Below, one piece after another: positions 18,882 through 29,346 of a stretch of DNA of 64,000 nt. A program made the translations under genes and the position numbers. Positions within the stretch are counted from its first letter, which is position 1. Each line of letters opens with the position of its first letter. A model generated the notes under the pieces. The model was not told the DNA's origin. It was given only the letters and a program-made list of their open reading frames with translations, and searched no databases. The stretch comes from Chaenocephalus aceratus. Its lineage: Eukaryota > Chordata > Actinopteri > Perciformes > Channichthyidae. The stretch is from contig JAMFTG010000069.1 in the NCBI GenBank assembly GCA_023974075.1, positions 186,001 to 250,000 on the forward strand. The letters are read 5' to 3'.

Positions 18882-19230
18882 TGTAGCGGCGATCGCTCAT
18901 CAAAAAAAAAGCCGCTCATGGAGGTTAGCAGCCAGAGTTCCCAACGCGTGTTGTGGTGAAGGATGAGGTCCACCATGACGTAATTTGTAATGCTTTATTT
19001 GTATATACAATGTTAAAATGTTCTTTTAGGCCTATCTAAAATCTTGGTTAACATACAACAATCACGCACACGGTCAACACGGTTGAAAAACGTGTGGCTT
19101 CCTCTCTAACCTCTAATCCCCACTGATCACCTGTGCCCACATATAGCTTGATTACCTTCCGTGCTCCCAGGTGCGCAGATTAGATTAGATGACGTGTTCA
19201 CACACACACACACACAAATTGGCTCCAACA
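18882..19230 (-). repeat. BEL 3' LTR (349 bp)
   Basis: Left on the + strand, 3' for the element. It differs from the other LTR by one A in an A-run, by T for C at 19195 (a CpG to TpG change) and by 12 bases fewer in a (CA)n tract near the outer 5' side of the element-oriented LTR. No other difference was noticed by eye. A short purine-rich aggggccgg (element strand, from 19243 down) adjoins it and may be the polypurine tract. Confidence 0.9.
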
Positions 19231-19401
19231 CACCGGCCCCTAATTGTGACTGTATAATAAAGTGACAATTACACCAAAACACTAGTGGAGTCAATTATTA
19301 ATAAAGGGCACGAGAGTGTCTCAGTCCATACTGTCAGTCAAAAAGGGTCCCAAAAAAGAAAAGAAAAAAGTAATCCGAACATAGGGATCTATGTCAGTTA
19401 T

Positions 19402-22400
19402 TCATTCAGCTTCCTGCAGAAGACAGATCTTGGTGACTGGTCGTTCCAGTATACTGCATTTTGTCTGGACTTTAACAGACCGCACCAGTCCATGTGCGTC
19501 AGGAAAGGTCTGGAGTATTTTCCCTAGCAACCAAGATCCACGGGGAGCAGTAGAGTCTGCAATGATGACGATGTCTCCTGTGACGAAACTCCTCTTCTCC
19601 TTTGTCCACCGTTGACGTTCCTGTAACAGTGGCAAGTACTCCCGGATCCATCTGCGCCAAAAGAGATCTGCCAGGAACTGAACTTGCCTCCAACGTCGTT
19701 TGGTGTACAGGTCGCCTTTCTCAAACAGTCCAGGAGGTAGAGCAGGTTTCCCTTTAAGCAAGAGCAAATGATTGGGAGTCAATGGTTCAAGATCATTAGG
19801 ATCGTCCGAGAACTTTGTAATGGGACGGTCATTGAGAATGGCTTCAACCTCACACAGAAGAGTGTGTAGTCTCTCATCATCCACATTTTGCTGGTGAAGA
19901 ACAGAGTTAAGCACCTTTCTGACCATACGAATGATCCTCTCCCATACTCCTCCATGATGTGATGCAGCAGGAGTATTAAAGCTCCACTTAACTCCTGACT
20001 GAAGTAGTGAACTTTGAATTTTCTTCTGATCCAGAGCACACAGAGCTTCTCTCAGTTCACGTTCTGCTCCCACAAAGTTGGTTCCGTTATCTGATCTGAT
20101 GCATGAAACTTGGCCTCTTCTAGAAATGAATCTTCGTATGGCATTTATGCAAGAGCTGGTGTCTAATGAGTAGGCAATTTCCAGATGCACTGCACGGCTG
20201 GCCATGCAAGTGAAGATAACCCCGTACCGTTTGCAGAGGCTGCGGCCTACTTTCACCTCAAATGGGCCAAAATAGTCTACACCCACATTCGTGAATGGTG
20301 GAAGGTGAGGCTGAAGTCTGTCTTTTGGCAAATCTGCCATCTTTTGTTCACCCAGCTTTCCACGATCACGCCTACAGACAGTGCAGGAAGAAATAATTTT
20401 CCTGGCAGAAGCATTGCTGTTGGTGATCCAATACTTCTGCCGAAGTCTAGAAAGCAGATGATTTCTTCCACAATGTCCAAGCTGTTCGTGAATGTGGCGT
20501 AAGATGAGAGTGGAGATGTGTTGATCTTTAGAGAGAATGACTGGGTGTTTCACGTCATTAGGCATTGCTGATTTGCTGAGCCTTCCTCCCACTCTTAAAA
20601 GGCCATTGTCTATCACTGGATCAAGTTTATAAATGTGACTCTGTTTGCTCACTCCAGACTTTATTCCTTGCAACGAAGTGATTTCGTCATTAAACCTTTC
20701 CATTTGACAGAATTGAATGATGGCTCTCTCTGCTGTGTCAATATCATCCATAGACAAGGTTTGACCACCCAGTGTGGCTCTGAATCTTTGCATCTCCTTT
20801 TCAACTGTGTTCTTATGGTGAGTCATATCAAGTCCATTGCTTAACGCAGATGCCTGTATATCCTTTCGTTTTTTACTCAACATCTGCAACGTCCTTTTAA
20901 CCCGCAGAAGCCATGCAACGGATGTTTTCAGCCTTGTCCATGATGAGAAGTAGGTTATCATGTGGTTTGTTGTAGTCTGTCTATCCTTGACGATGATGGC
21001 GTTCACTGTCGCCTCACCTTTGACCTCCGTGTCTTCATCGCTGACAGAAGCACATTCCACGATATTCACAGGCCACTCTCTCTCATTCTCAAAAAGAAAC
21101 TCTGGGCCACGAATCCATCTGCTGCCAGTAAGAAGATGCTCAGCTTTCATGCCACGAGATGCCTCATCTGCTGGATTTTGCTTCATACCAACGTACCTCC
21201 ATTGTGAGATATCAGTGGCATCTCTTATAGCAGAAATCCTATTGGCCACGAAGGTGTGAAAATGCTTTGTTTCATTCCTAATGTACTTCAGTACAGTTGT
21301 ACTATCCGTCGAGAAGGTTGAACCTTTCAACTCTAGCTGCAGCTCAGCTTTCAGCATCTTGTCAACTCGCACTGCAAGCACAGCAGCTGTTAATTCCATT
21401 CTCGGGATTGTCACTGTCTTTACTGGAGCAACTCGTGCTTTTCCTAGCAGGAAAGCTAGATGAATGTCCTTCCGTTCATTCTGCAACCGCAGGTATGAAA
21501 CTGTGCCGTATCCATGTTCACAGGCATCAGAAAAATGGTGTAGTTGGGCACTTGTGGCCTGTCCAAAATCTTTAGGTTTGATACATCTTGGCACGCTGAA
21601 CATGCTTAGCTTTTGAAGGTCGTCCAGCCACTTCACCCATTGCAGCTGATTCGTTTGTGGTATTTGGTCATCCCAGCTGTAGCTTAGTCTGTACAGGTTT
21701 TGCAGCAGTAGCTTTGCGGGTAATGTAAAAGGTGCAAGAAAACCAATAGGGTCATACACTGAGCTCAGCATGGACAAAATACCCCGTCTTGTGATTGGTT
21801 TTTCCTGGATTGCCATTTTGAATCTGAAAATGTCAGTTTGCACACACCAGAGTAGTCCCAGAGTCCTCTCAACAGGGAGACTGTCTCTGTCCAGATCCAG
21901 GTCTTTCACTTCCTTGGCCCTCTTTTCCACATCAACAGATTCTAGCACTGACCTGCTATTGCTGATCCATTTCACCAGCTGAAAGCCTCCCAAGTGGCAT
22001 ACAGCCGTCAGATCTTTCACAAGGGCTATTGCTTCTGCCTCGGACGACACAGACTTCAAGCAATCATCCACATAAAAGTTGTGTTTTATGGTGTCAACCA
22101 CCTGTGCTGAAAAATAAGCTCTGTTGTCTTCTGCAGTCTTCTTTAAGGCAAAACTGGCACAGCTGGGTGATGATATTGCACCAAACAAATGTACAGTCAT
22201 CCTGTAATCAGCTAGATGTTGTGTCAGCTCACCATTTGGCCACCATAGGAAGCGAAGAAAGTCGACATCATTTCTTGCCACTTTGACCTGGTGATACATT
22301 GCTTGAATGTCGGCCATTACTGCTACAGATTCTTGGCGGAATCTTGTGAGGACTCCAAGTAAGGAGTTTGTCAAATCAGGTCCCTGCAGTAGCTTGCTAT

Positions 22401-25400
22401 TCAGTGATGTCCCTTTAAAGCTTGCGCCGCAGTCGAACACCACTCTCAAGGTTCCCTTTTTAGGGTGATGCACGCCATGATGAGGGATGTACCAGACTTT
22501 TCCTTCTCTGCCTTCCAGTTCCTGTTCAGGCACTCTTTCTGCATAGCCCTTTTGTATGACATCGCCCAGAAAGTTGACATACTCCTCGTTAAATGTTGGA
22601 TTTTTCTTGAATTTCCTTTTAAGACACAAAGCCCTTTGCTCAGCAACATGACGATTGTTTGGCATTGAAACTTTCTCTTCTCTGAAAGGTAGTTTCAGAC
22701 TGTAATGTCCATCAGTGAGGTTGGTGGAACTTTTCATGATTTCCAAAAACTTAACATCTTCTCTGGACATTTCTGGCTTTTCGTCAACTGATCTCTCATT
22801 GAAGTCGTGGTTGTATTGCTTTACCAGCAGTTCCTCCAAGCTGGTCAATGATATGTGATTGACTGCAATGGTGGGACAGCTGTTTACAATTTGGCGGTCT
22901 CCTCTCAGCAGTCCATTGACAACCCACCCTAGCAGGGTTCTGACAGCATAAGGTCCTTCATCATCGCTGTTCACCACCTCCCATGGTTCCATGAGTTTTG
23001 AGACATTAGCTCCAATTAGCAGCTCCACGTCAGCGTTAATGACAGGAAGTTTCACAGAGTTTAAGTGGGGCCATGCACTTAACTCTTCCTGTTTTGGAAT
23101 GTTGTCACGAGTCACAGGCATTACAGTTTGTGTGAACACATCAGGTAGCTCATAGTAATTGTTACTGTTGAGTGCAGCCACCTCCAACCCAGAAATGATG
23201 TGACTACCCACAAGCTTTTCCTGATTCATTGTTCTCAACAGGAATTTGGATTTTCTTCCTGTCATCTTAAGCTCCCTCATCAGTCGCTCTGAGCAAAAGG
23301 TGGCCGTACTACCAGGATCTAGGAAGGCATAAGTGTGTATCACTGTGCTGCCTTTTGTAGCCTTGATCTGAATGGGCACAATGGGCAAGGCACACTCCTG
23401 TCCTCCAGCCCCAATATGGCCACATGTTTTGGTAGAAACTTTGTGATCCTCTGTTGATGTTTCGTGCTGTATGTCCTCTGATGAGACTTCCTTTCTCGGT
23501 GAATGGATGTGGAGGATAGTGGGATGTTTTAAATTACACACTTGGCAGTACAGGCGGCTGCGGCAGTCCTTACTCATGTGTCCAACAGCTAAACAACCAA
23601 AACAAGCACCCTTTTCTTTCAGAAAACTAATTTTCTCTGTGTGCATCATCCTCTCCATTTTGTAGCACATCTCCAACTTGTGATCCTCTTCACACAGCAG
23701 ACAAGATATCCTTCTTGGCCTATACGGTAGGCTATTCTCCTTTTGCTTTTCAGGTGCAGTTCCACGATTGACAGCTTCAACAGAAGTAGCAAAACTGCTT
23801 CCTTTCTGGCGGCTGCGAGGCTGGGATATGTTGTTTCCACTTATGTATTTTGGTGAAGAGATGGACGTGTCTTGAATGTTTCCAAACAGTGGATCAGAGG
23901 CAATAGATACTTGTCGCTCAACAAACTTGACAATATCACTGAAACTTGCTTGACGATGTTGCCTCTCCTGTAGCTCGTAAGCAAGGTTTCTCCATCTTTC
24001 CCTCATTTTATAGGGCAACTTTAAGATCATCGCCCGCATGTTAGTTGGCATATTCATCTCTGACATGTAGCTTATGTCCTCCATGGCATTGCAGCAAACA
24101 CGGAGAAACAAAGAAAAAGCTTGCAAAGCTTTAGCATCCTCTGCTTTCACTGGTGTCCAGCCAAGCGCTTGCTCCATGTATGCAGTGGCTATTATGTGTT
24201 GATTTCCAAAGCGTTCTGTCAAAAGTGTCTTTGCTCTTTGGTATCCCCTGTCGGGTGGCATGTGTTGACAGCTTTTAACCAGTTCTTTGGGTTGTCCCTT
24301 GGTGTATTGTTCCAAAAAGTATAGGCAATCAACATTGGTAGCAGTCTTTGCTTCCACTCCATGTTCAAATGCTCGTATGAATGCACTATACTCCAAAGGA
24401 TCTCCATCAAAGGTTGGTATTTCTCTTGGTGGCAGTGACAATGTTAACTGTTGCTGCACCAACAGAGCTGTGATATCATTTTGCCTTTGCATGATGTTGA
24501 TAATGTTGCCTTGATTCACGTTACTTTGCACTGAACCCGTATGCTGGTTGGTTTCCTGCACCAAATGTGTGTCAAGATCATGAGTGACTTGTGTGGCAGA
24601 GAATGTCTGCTGACATACTTGAGATGACGTGGGATTGAGTTCATAGGCTTTAGATCCATTTCCTTCTGGTATTGTTGTTGCTGTGAATGCCTCCATTGGC
24701 AATAGAGTGTTACTGCCACCTACTGGTGGATGATGCAACTGCTGGTTTGAATCTTTGGGGCACGCACCCATTGACAGAGCAAAGTTCTTATCCTCTTCTG
24801 TAGGATTATGGTACTGCAAGTTTGCATCGTTGTGCAGAGTCTCCACTGACACTACCGCTCTGTTGCCCCCTTTTGGTGAGGGGTTGAACTGACCTTCTGA
24901 ACCTTGTGGGATGAATTCTGTAGCAGAGGGTCTAAGAGAGAGTTTCCTTTTGGCTCTGTCTAGATATGAATTCATTCCATTTGAATCAGCCCTTGAGCTT
25001 TGAACCTCAGATCCTCTGCACCTGAGCACATTGGCCTTTGCTGTATGGGCAGCAATTCCACTTTGCAATTCAAGCCACTCCTTGCGTTGTCTGATCTGCT
25101 CCTCTTCACACTTTCTGGCTGCTGCGAGGCTGTGCTCTTCACACTCCAGTGCATGTTTTTCTTTGAGGATAGCCGCCATAGCACTGAGAGCAGCCGCTTC
25201 AGCCTCCGCCTTGATACATGCAGACGAGATGGATGACATCTTGGACCTGTGGCTGGAGCGACCAGCTGATGTGCACGTTCTTCCGGTTACATTAGAAACG
25301 CTGTCATTTGGACAGATATCATCAATTACCACAGTCTTAGTTGTAGCATTGACATTTACCACATCATCATCATTTGCATGTGCAAATTGCTCCTTTGTAG

Positions 25401-25782
25401 TTTGCAACCACCTTTTCATTATATTCATCATTTCTCGATTGCCGTGCATTCGTGTTTCAAACCATTCATTTTGTTTTATAACTTCATCCTCTGGTATTAA
25501 TGGTTTTAAGGACTCATGCAACTCATTTAATTCGATCATTGTTTTCACAAAAATGTCACACATGGATTCCACCTCAGACACATTTTGGCTTGAAAGTATC
25601 AATTGTTGGACATCCTTTGTTAATTTATGCAGTTTCTTTATCCTTGAATTCCTTTCATGTTGAATTGAAGCTATTTTTAATTCCAATGCTTTAACAGTGA
25701 GTTGAGGCTGTCTCTTACCGAGCCCACTCCCTGTATCACTTTGAGTGGCAGGCGCTTTAGGCCGACTCCCCTCTTGGCTCAT
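19402..25782 (-). CDS. BEL/Pao Gag-Pol polyprotein (2126 aa, intact)
   Basis: One uninterrupted frame from ATG to stop. Residues 1-260 are charged and partly coiled-coil. A Gag-like DUF1759 region spans about 450-640 (IPTFDGDPLEYSAF), followed by a CCHC zinc knuckle at about 725 (CFGCLAVGHMSKDC). The aspartic protease region has DPGSTA at about 821. The reverse transcriptase runs from about 1120 (VVFDCGASF, VMADIQAMYHQV) with YVDD at about 1236. The Pao/A17 and RNase H region (FSDACEHGYG) is near 1414. The integrase has an HHCC zinc site at about 1760-1800 and D-D-E residues in VDYFGPF, SDNGTNF and GGVWERI at about 1838-1945. A DUF5641-like tail ends the protein. Length and order fit the family. 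With all catalytic motifs present, it may be a recently active copy. Confidence 0.95.
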   Translation of the reverse strand: MSQEGSRPKAPATQSDTGSGLGKRQPQLTVKALELKIASIQHERNSRIKKLHKLTKDVQQLILSSQNVSEVESMCDIFVKTMIELNELHESLKPLIPEDEVIKQNEWFETRMHGNREMMNIMKRWLQTTKEQFAHANDDDVVNVNATTKTVVIDDICPNDSVSNVTGRTCTSAGRSSHRSKMSSISSACIKAEAEAAALSAMAAILKEKHALECEEHSLAAARKCEEEQIRQRKEWLELQSGIAAHTAKANVLRCRGSEVQSSRADSNGMNSYLDRAKRKLSLRPSATEFIPQGSEGQFNPSPKGGNRAVVSVETLHNDANLQYHNPTEEDKNFALSMGACPKDSNQQLHHPPVGGSNTLLPMEAFTATTIPEGNGSKAYELNPTSSQVCQQTFSATQVTHDLDTHLVQETNQHTGSVQSNVNQGNIINIMQRQNDITALLVQQQLTLSLPPREIPTFDGDPLEYSAFIRAFEHGVEAKTATNVDCLYFLEQYTKGQPKELVKSCQHMPPDRGYQRAKTLLTERFGNQHIIATAYMEQALGWTPVKAEDAKALQAFSLFLRVCCNAMEDISYMSEMNMPTNMRAMILKLPYKMRERWRNLAYELQERQHRQASFSDIVKFVERQVSIASDPLFGNIQDTSISSPKYISGNNISQPRSRQKGSSFATSVEAVNRGTAPEKQKENSLPYRPRRISCLLCEEDHKLEMCYKMERMMHTEKISFLKEKGACFGCLAVGHMSKDCRSRLYCQVCNLKHPTILHIHSPRKEVSSEDIQHETSTEDHKVSTKTCGHIGAGGQECALPIVPIQIKATKGSTVIHTYAFLDPGSTATFCSERLMRELKMTGRKSKFLLRTMNQEKLVGSHIISGLEVAALNSNNYYELPDVFTQTVMPVTRDNIPKQEELSAWPHLNSVKLPVINADVELLIGANVSKLMEPWEVVNSDDEGPYAVRTLLGWVVNGLLRGDRQIVNSCPTIAVNHISLTSLEELLVKQYNHDFNERSVDEKPEMSREDVKFLEIMKSSTNLTDGHYSLKLPFREEKVSMPNNRHVAEQRALCLKRKFKKNPTFNEEYVNFLGDVIQKGYAERVPEQELEGREGKVWYIPHHGVHHPKKGTLRVVFDCGASFKGTSLNSKLLQGPDLTNSLLGVLTRFRQESVAVMADIQAMYHQVKVARNDVDFLRFLWWPNGELTQHLADYRMTVHLFGAISSPSCASFALKKTAEDNRAYFSAQVVDTIKHNFYVDDCLKSVSSEAEAIALVKDLTAVCHLGGFQLVKWISNSRSVLESVDVEKRAKEVKDLDLDRDSLPVERTLGLLWCVQTDIFRFKMAIQEKPITRRGILSMLSSVYDPIGFLAPFTLPAKLLLQNLYRLSYSWDDQIPQTNQLQWVKWLDDLQKLSMFSVPRCIKPKDFGQATSAQLHHFSDACEHGYGTVSYLRLQNERKDIHLAFLLGKARVAPVKTVTIPRMELTAAVLAVRVDKMLKAELQLELKGSTFSTDSTTVLKYIRNETKHFHTFVANRISAIRDATDISQWRYVGMKQNPADEASRGMKAEHLLTGSRWIRGPEFLFENEREWPVNIVECASVSDEDTEVKGEATVNAIIVKDRQTTTNHMITYFSSWTRLKTSVAWLLRVKRTLQMLSKKRKDIQASALSNGLDMTHHKNTVEKEMQRFRATLGGQTLSMDDIDTAERAIIQFCQMERFNDEITSLQGIKSGVSKQSHIYKLDPVIDNGLLRVGGRLSKSAMPNDVKHPVILSKDQHISTLILRHIHEQLGHCGRNHLLSRLRQKYWITNSNASARKIISSCTVCRRDRGKLGEQKMADLPKDRLQPHLPPFTNVGVDYFGPFEVKVGRSLCKRYGVIFTCMASRAVHLEIAYSLDTSSCINAIRRFISRRGQVSCIRSDNGTNFVGAERELREALCALDQKKIQSSLLQSGVKWSFNTPAASHHGGVWERIIRMVRKVLNSVLHQQNVDDERLHTLLCEVEAILNDRPITKFSDDPNDLEPLTPNHLLLLKGKPALPPGLFEKGDLYTKRRWRQVQFLADLFWRRWIREYLPLLQERQRWTKEKRSFVTGDIVIIADSTAPRGSWLLGKILQTFPDAHGLVRSVKVQTKCSILERPVTKICLLQEAE

Positions 25783-26024
25783 TTTGACAGTAACACAGCA
25801 GCTGCGTGAGGTTTTAGTTTAGAATTGTCGCAGGATTTACCTTTACCCTGATATGAGAAGGTCTTTCACAGCTTGCAACAATTCTTAACGATCCTACCGT
25901 GGTTCCTCGTGGCTTTCACCGCGTTCACATGTCAGCAATCATCTGGAGCTGTGTGGGAACGCAGCAGCTCCTTCTTCCGTCCAAGATCCTCCGATTCATT
26001 CATTGGAGCCAGTTTTTCAACAAG
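25783..26024 (-). other. BEL 5' leader with possible primer-binding site
   Basis: Lies between the 5' LTR and the ATG. On the element strand, about 14 bases after the LTR, it reads tggctccaatgaatg. The TGG start is what a tRNA 3'-CCA would pair with, but the offset from the LTR is larger than usual and I cannot name the tRNA. Confidence 0.35.
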
Positions 26025-26338
26025 TGTAGCGGCGATCGCTCATCAAAAAAAAGCCGCTCATGGAGGTTAGCAGCCAGAGTTCCCAACGCGTGTTGTGGTG
26101 AAGGATGAGGTCCACCATGACGTAATTTGTAATGCTTTATTTGTATATACAATGTTAAAATGTTCTTTTAGGCCTATCTAAAATCTTGGTTAACATACAA
26201 CAATCACGCACACGGTCAACACGGTTGAAAAACGTGTGGCTTCCTCTCTAACCTCTAATCCCCACTGATCACCTGTGCCCACATATAGCTTGATTACCTT
26301 CCGTGCTCCCAGGTGCGCAGATTAGATTAGATGACGCG

Positions 26339-26372
<34 letters not shown>

Positions 26373-26384
26373 TTGGCTCCAACA
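26025..26384 (-). repeat. BEL 5' LTR (360 bp)
   Basis: Right on the + strand, 5' for the element, and nearly identical to the LTR at 18882. Its (CA)15 microsatellite at 26341-26370 lies close to the outer end. Element-strand transcription signals were not resolved. Confidence 0.9.
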
Positions 26385-27857
26385 GTTGGAATTGGGTCTA
26401 ACATGCACGTTGATGGTTTAGAAGAGAGAATCATTGAATGTAATTGTTCAAGGTTTATGGCTGAAAAGCATTCTAGTTTACTATCTAGTGTAATATTAGA
26501 ACTTACGTTTCTGGGAGCTGTTGATAACACTATACTGGTCAAAGGCAAGAGGTCATTGATTTTGTTTCTAAGAGTAACAATTTTATCGTTAAAAAAGCAC
26601 ATCAAATCATTACTACTGAGTGCTATGGGAATAGAAGGCTCAATGGAGCTGTGGCTCTCTGTCAGCCTGGCTACAGTGCTGAAAAGAAATCTTGCATTAT
26701 TCTTATTCTCATCTATTAATGAAGAGTAGTAGGCTGCTCTCGCTTTACGCAGTGCTTTCTTATATTCATTGAGAGTAATATGCCAAATTAAACAAGATTC
26801 TTCAAGTTTAGTGGAACGCCATATCCTTTCAAGTTGTCTCGACTTTTGCTTTATTTTGCGGGTTTCCGCATTATGCCATGGAGCTAATCTATGTTGTTTT
26901 GTTTTCTTCTTTTTCAAAGGAGCAACAGAGTCTAATTTTATTCGCAGCGCATCTGTAGCACTATCAACAACATGATCAATTTGGGGTGGTGTACATTTTG
27001 TATAAGTTTCCTCCCTTACATGCAGACATGCTATCGAGTTAAGTATTGGTGGAATCTCTTCCTTAAATTTGGCTATAGCACTAACAGATAGGTTTCTGCT
27101 GCAAGAGCTTTTGACTAATGCTTTGTAGTCTCGTAATAGTACTTCAAAAGTTATTAAGAAATGGTCGGATAAAGCAGGATTATGCGGTTCGACTAATAGT
27201 TGCTCAATTTCAATACCATAAATCAGAACAAGGTCGAGAGTGTGATTATAGCAGTGGGTTGGTTTATTTACACTCTGACAGAAACCAACAGAATCTAATA
27301 TAGAGTTAAATGCAACAGTAAGGCTATTTTTATCATCGTCAACATGAATATTAAAGTCACCTACGATAATTACTTTATCTGTTTTAAGAACCAAAGTTGA
27401 TAAAAACTCAGAGAATTCTGATAAGAATTCTGAATAAGGACCTGGTGCACGGTACACTGTAACAAATAAGATTGGCTGCAAAGTTTTCCAGGTCGGATGC
27501 GTAAGACTAAAAACGAGGCTTTCAAAGGAGGTATAATTTTAATTTTGGTTTAGTATTGATAAGTAAACTTGTGTCAAAGATGGCTGCAACTCCACCTCCT
27601 CGGCCCGTGCCTCGGGCAATATGAGTATTGATATGGCTGGGTGGAGTGGCCTCATTTATGCTGACATATTCTTCATGTCTCAACCAAGTTTCAGTGAGAC
27701 AGCATATATCAATATTATAATCTGATATTAAATCATTTACCAATATTGCTTTAGATGCTAGAGATCTTATGTTTAAGAGACCACATTTAATCTTCCTGTT
27801 TTGTTGCACTGTAGTAGTTGTTGCATTTACTTTTATTAGGTTATTATGTATGACACC
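26385..27857 (-). pseudogene. LINE ORF2, endonuclease and linker part (copy 1)
   Basis: Encodes the APE-type endonuclease ([54 protein letters not shown]) and the basic linker to the RT. A one-base insertion near 27537 (aatttt against aattt in the other copy) breaks the frame. The left border is the BEL target duplication; the right border is the hAT element, which splits the first codons of ORF2. Confidence 0.8.
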
Positions 27858-28891
27858 TCGACGCGTCGACTTTAAAATATCGTCGACGACATATTTCCGC
27901 GTTGACGCGTCGCTACACACACGTGGGTGTGTAAACAAAGCAACAAGCAGTTCGCAATCGCACTTCAAACACAATGGAGACTGAAACGGCTACCACCTCT
28001 TCCTCACAGGATTGCGCACGAAGCCCTCAAACGAAAACATCTCGCCCTAGGTCTTCAAAAGCATGGGAATATTTTAAAGTTAGTCCAAAACGCAAAGATA
28101 TTGTCATTTGCAGTCTTTGCCAAATGGAGTTGGCATATCACACAAGCACAACGGCTATGTTGGAATATTTAAAACGGCAGCTAGCTGTGGTGGCTACCAT
28201 TAGCAGCTAGCATTTGCTCTCCGATTTTTACATAAAAATGGAATTATGGATTATAAATTCAATCATTTTTTTATACATAGACGTTAAAAACCTATGGATT
28301 AACCGATTCAGCAGCGTTTTTTTCTCATTTTAATGCCATTGAACACGTCTTTTGATCAGATTGACAGCTACGGTGGTGAGACGATCTCCCTAGAAGCTCT
28401 GTAAAGGTACGTGTTGTGATGACTGTATTTGCTTCCCCTGTCGCGAGTCCGGATCACTCAGTGATGATACTATATACCTACATAATCGGTGGAGTCTCAG
28501 CTTTAATCGGATATCTTGTATGTGCAGCTACGATAAGTAATAAGTGTACTTTTATCTTGAGTTCTGTGCCAATGTCCGTTAGCATTTTTCGCTCATGGGT
28601 CATTTAGATGCTTCTTATGAGACTTGTGTTTTGTTTTGGTAAACATGGTTTGTATCGTCAGTTAGCTGAGATTATTTCCGTTAATCTGGTATAACACATT
28701 AATAGTTTGTTAAATATTAAGATCCCCTGAGACACAGTATCGTGAAAAAAATTGTTTTTACATTACGTTTTTTTTACATTACGTTTTTTATGAATTGAAC
28801 AACAGAAAAATAATCGTTAGATTAGTCGACTAATCGATCAAATAATCGCCCGATTAATCGTTTTCGAAATAATCGTTTCCCCCCAGCACTA
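27858..28891 (+). mobile_element. hAT-type element with BED-finger fragment (copy 2)
   Basis: Flanked by atgacacc at 27850-27857 and 28892-28899, an 8-bp target duplication typical of hAT. LINE ORF2 codons resume in frame on both sides. The left tip is a set of tcgacgcg palindromes, the right tip ...cccccagcacta. The tips match only partly, so terminal decay or a composite origin is possible. It encodes only the start of a transposase (see the BED entry), then noncoding sequence and an atcgatta-rich right end. Confidence 0.65.
27974..28210 (+). pseudogene. hAT transposase N-terminus with BED-type zinc finger (78 aa)
   Basis: Starts [12 protein letters not shown] in good ATG context (acaATGG). 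Residues about 28-66 match a BED finger: SKAWEYFKVSPKRKD, CSLC at 46-49 and H56. The later ligand position reads MLEYLKR here but MLEHLKR in the other copies, and the last histidine is missing in all. A stop follows at 78 codons, while hAT transposases are usually over 500. It is a truncated, degenerate transposase start. The homologous pieces are 1-131 and 53113-53349. Confidence 0.6.
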
Positions 28892-29058
28892 ATGACACCT
28901 CTATTAGGTTTTACCTTAAATTGTCCTTGGGCAGACACACACACCGTTAATATTGGGTATTTTAATGGGTTCGGGATTCCTATGGATGACTGCATAGGAG
29001 AGAGCGCAGAGAAGCGTGTAAGACTGCGACTCCGCCTCCTGGTCTCAACTCCAGTTTG

Positions 29059-29346
29059 TCATGGATTAAGTCCACAAAGCCCTGAAATGTTTGCCGAAAT
29101 GAGATCGGCACCATCCAAAGTAGGATGAATGCCGTCTCTCTTAATCAGACCAGGTTTTCCCCAGAAGGCTGTCCAATTATTTACGAAGCCCACATTGTTT
29201 GCTGGGCACCACCAAGACAACCAGCGCTGAAATGATGACATGCGGCTATACATGTCATCATTGATCAGATTGGGGAGGGGACCAGAGAAGATTACGGTGT
29301 CCGACATTGTTTTAGCATAACTACACACCGATTCCACATTAAGTTT
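29059..29346 (-). pseudogene. LINE ORF1 C-terminus, SGNH-esterase-like (copy 2)
   Basis: Same 96 codons as at 979-1266 with no lesion noticed, ending in the same TGA. Just outside, the neighbouring repeat lacks 3 bases relative to unit 1 (near 29425). Confidence 0.55.

Larger units (their letters stand above)
18882..26384 (-). mobile_element. Full-length BEL/Pao LTR retrotransposon
   Basis: Two LTRs with TG...CA ends (as TGTAGCGGCG...GGCTCCAACA on +) flank a single long open frame. Both outer borders carry GTTGG (18877-18881, 26385-26389), which is present once in the empty site at 51528-51532, a perfect 5-bp target duplication. The order Gag, protease, RT, RNase H, integrase identifies the BEL/Pao superfamily. 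No env-like frame is seen. It lies antisense in the Z3 intron. It is absent from the homologous LINE in unit 2/3, so it inserted after the duplication. Confidence 0.95.
1..28079 (+). repeat. Segmental tandem duplication, unit 1
   Basis: Base 1 aligns with 28080 and with 53220, and the match runs for kilobases with only scattered substitutions and short indels. The unit holds Z1, Z2, the 5.6-kb spacer block and the leader exon of Z3. It is longer than unit 2 in one place, the 7.5-kb BEL element at 18882-26384, and shorter in another, because it lacks the extra zinc-finger copy (Z4). The starting point of a tandem unit is arbitrary; I cut it where the window begins. Confidence 0.9.
16282..29346 (-). 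mobile_element. CR1/L2-type LINE, copy interrupted by solo LTR, BEL and hAT elements
   Basis: The 3' end is at the left: a short (ATTG)n tail (aatcaatcaatc on +), a pattern typical of CR1/L2-clade elements, flanked on both sides by gatc, a possible target duplication. Then follow a long 3' untranslated part, ORF2 in pieces, and the ORF1 end. Without insertions it would be about 4 kb. It lies antisense in the Z3 intron. ORF2 has extra lesions compared with the copy at 48937-54485: one base lost near 17255 and one gained near 27537. Confidence 0.8.

Noticed and set aside
19285..25694. Many + strand frames across the BEL element
   Set aside because: All lie antisense to the intact 2126-codon polyprotein, show no domain and are explained by its composition.
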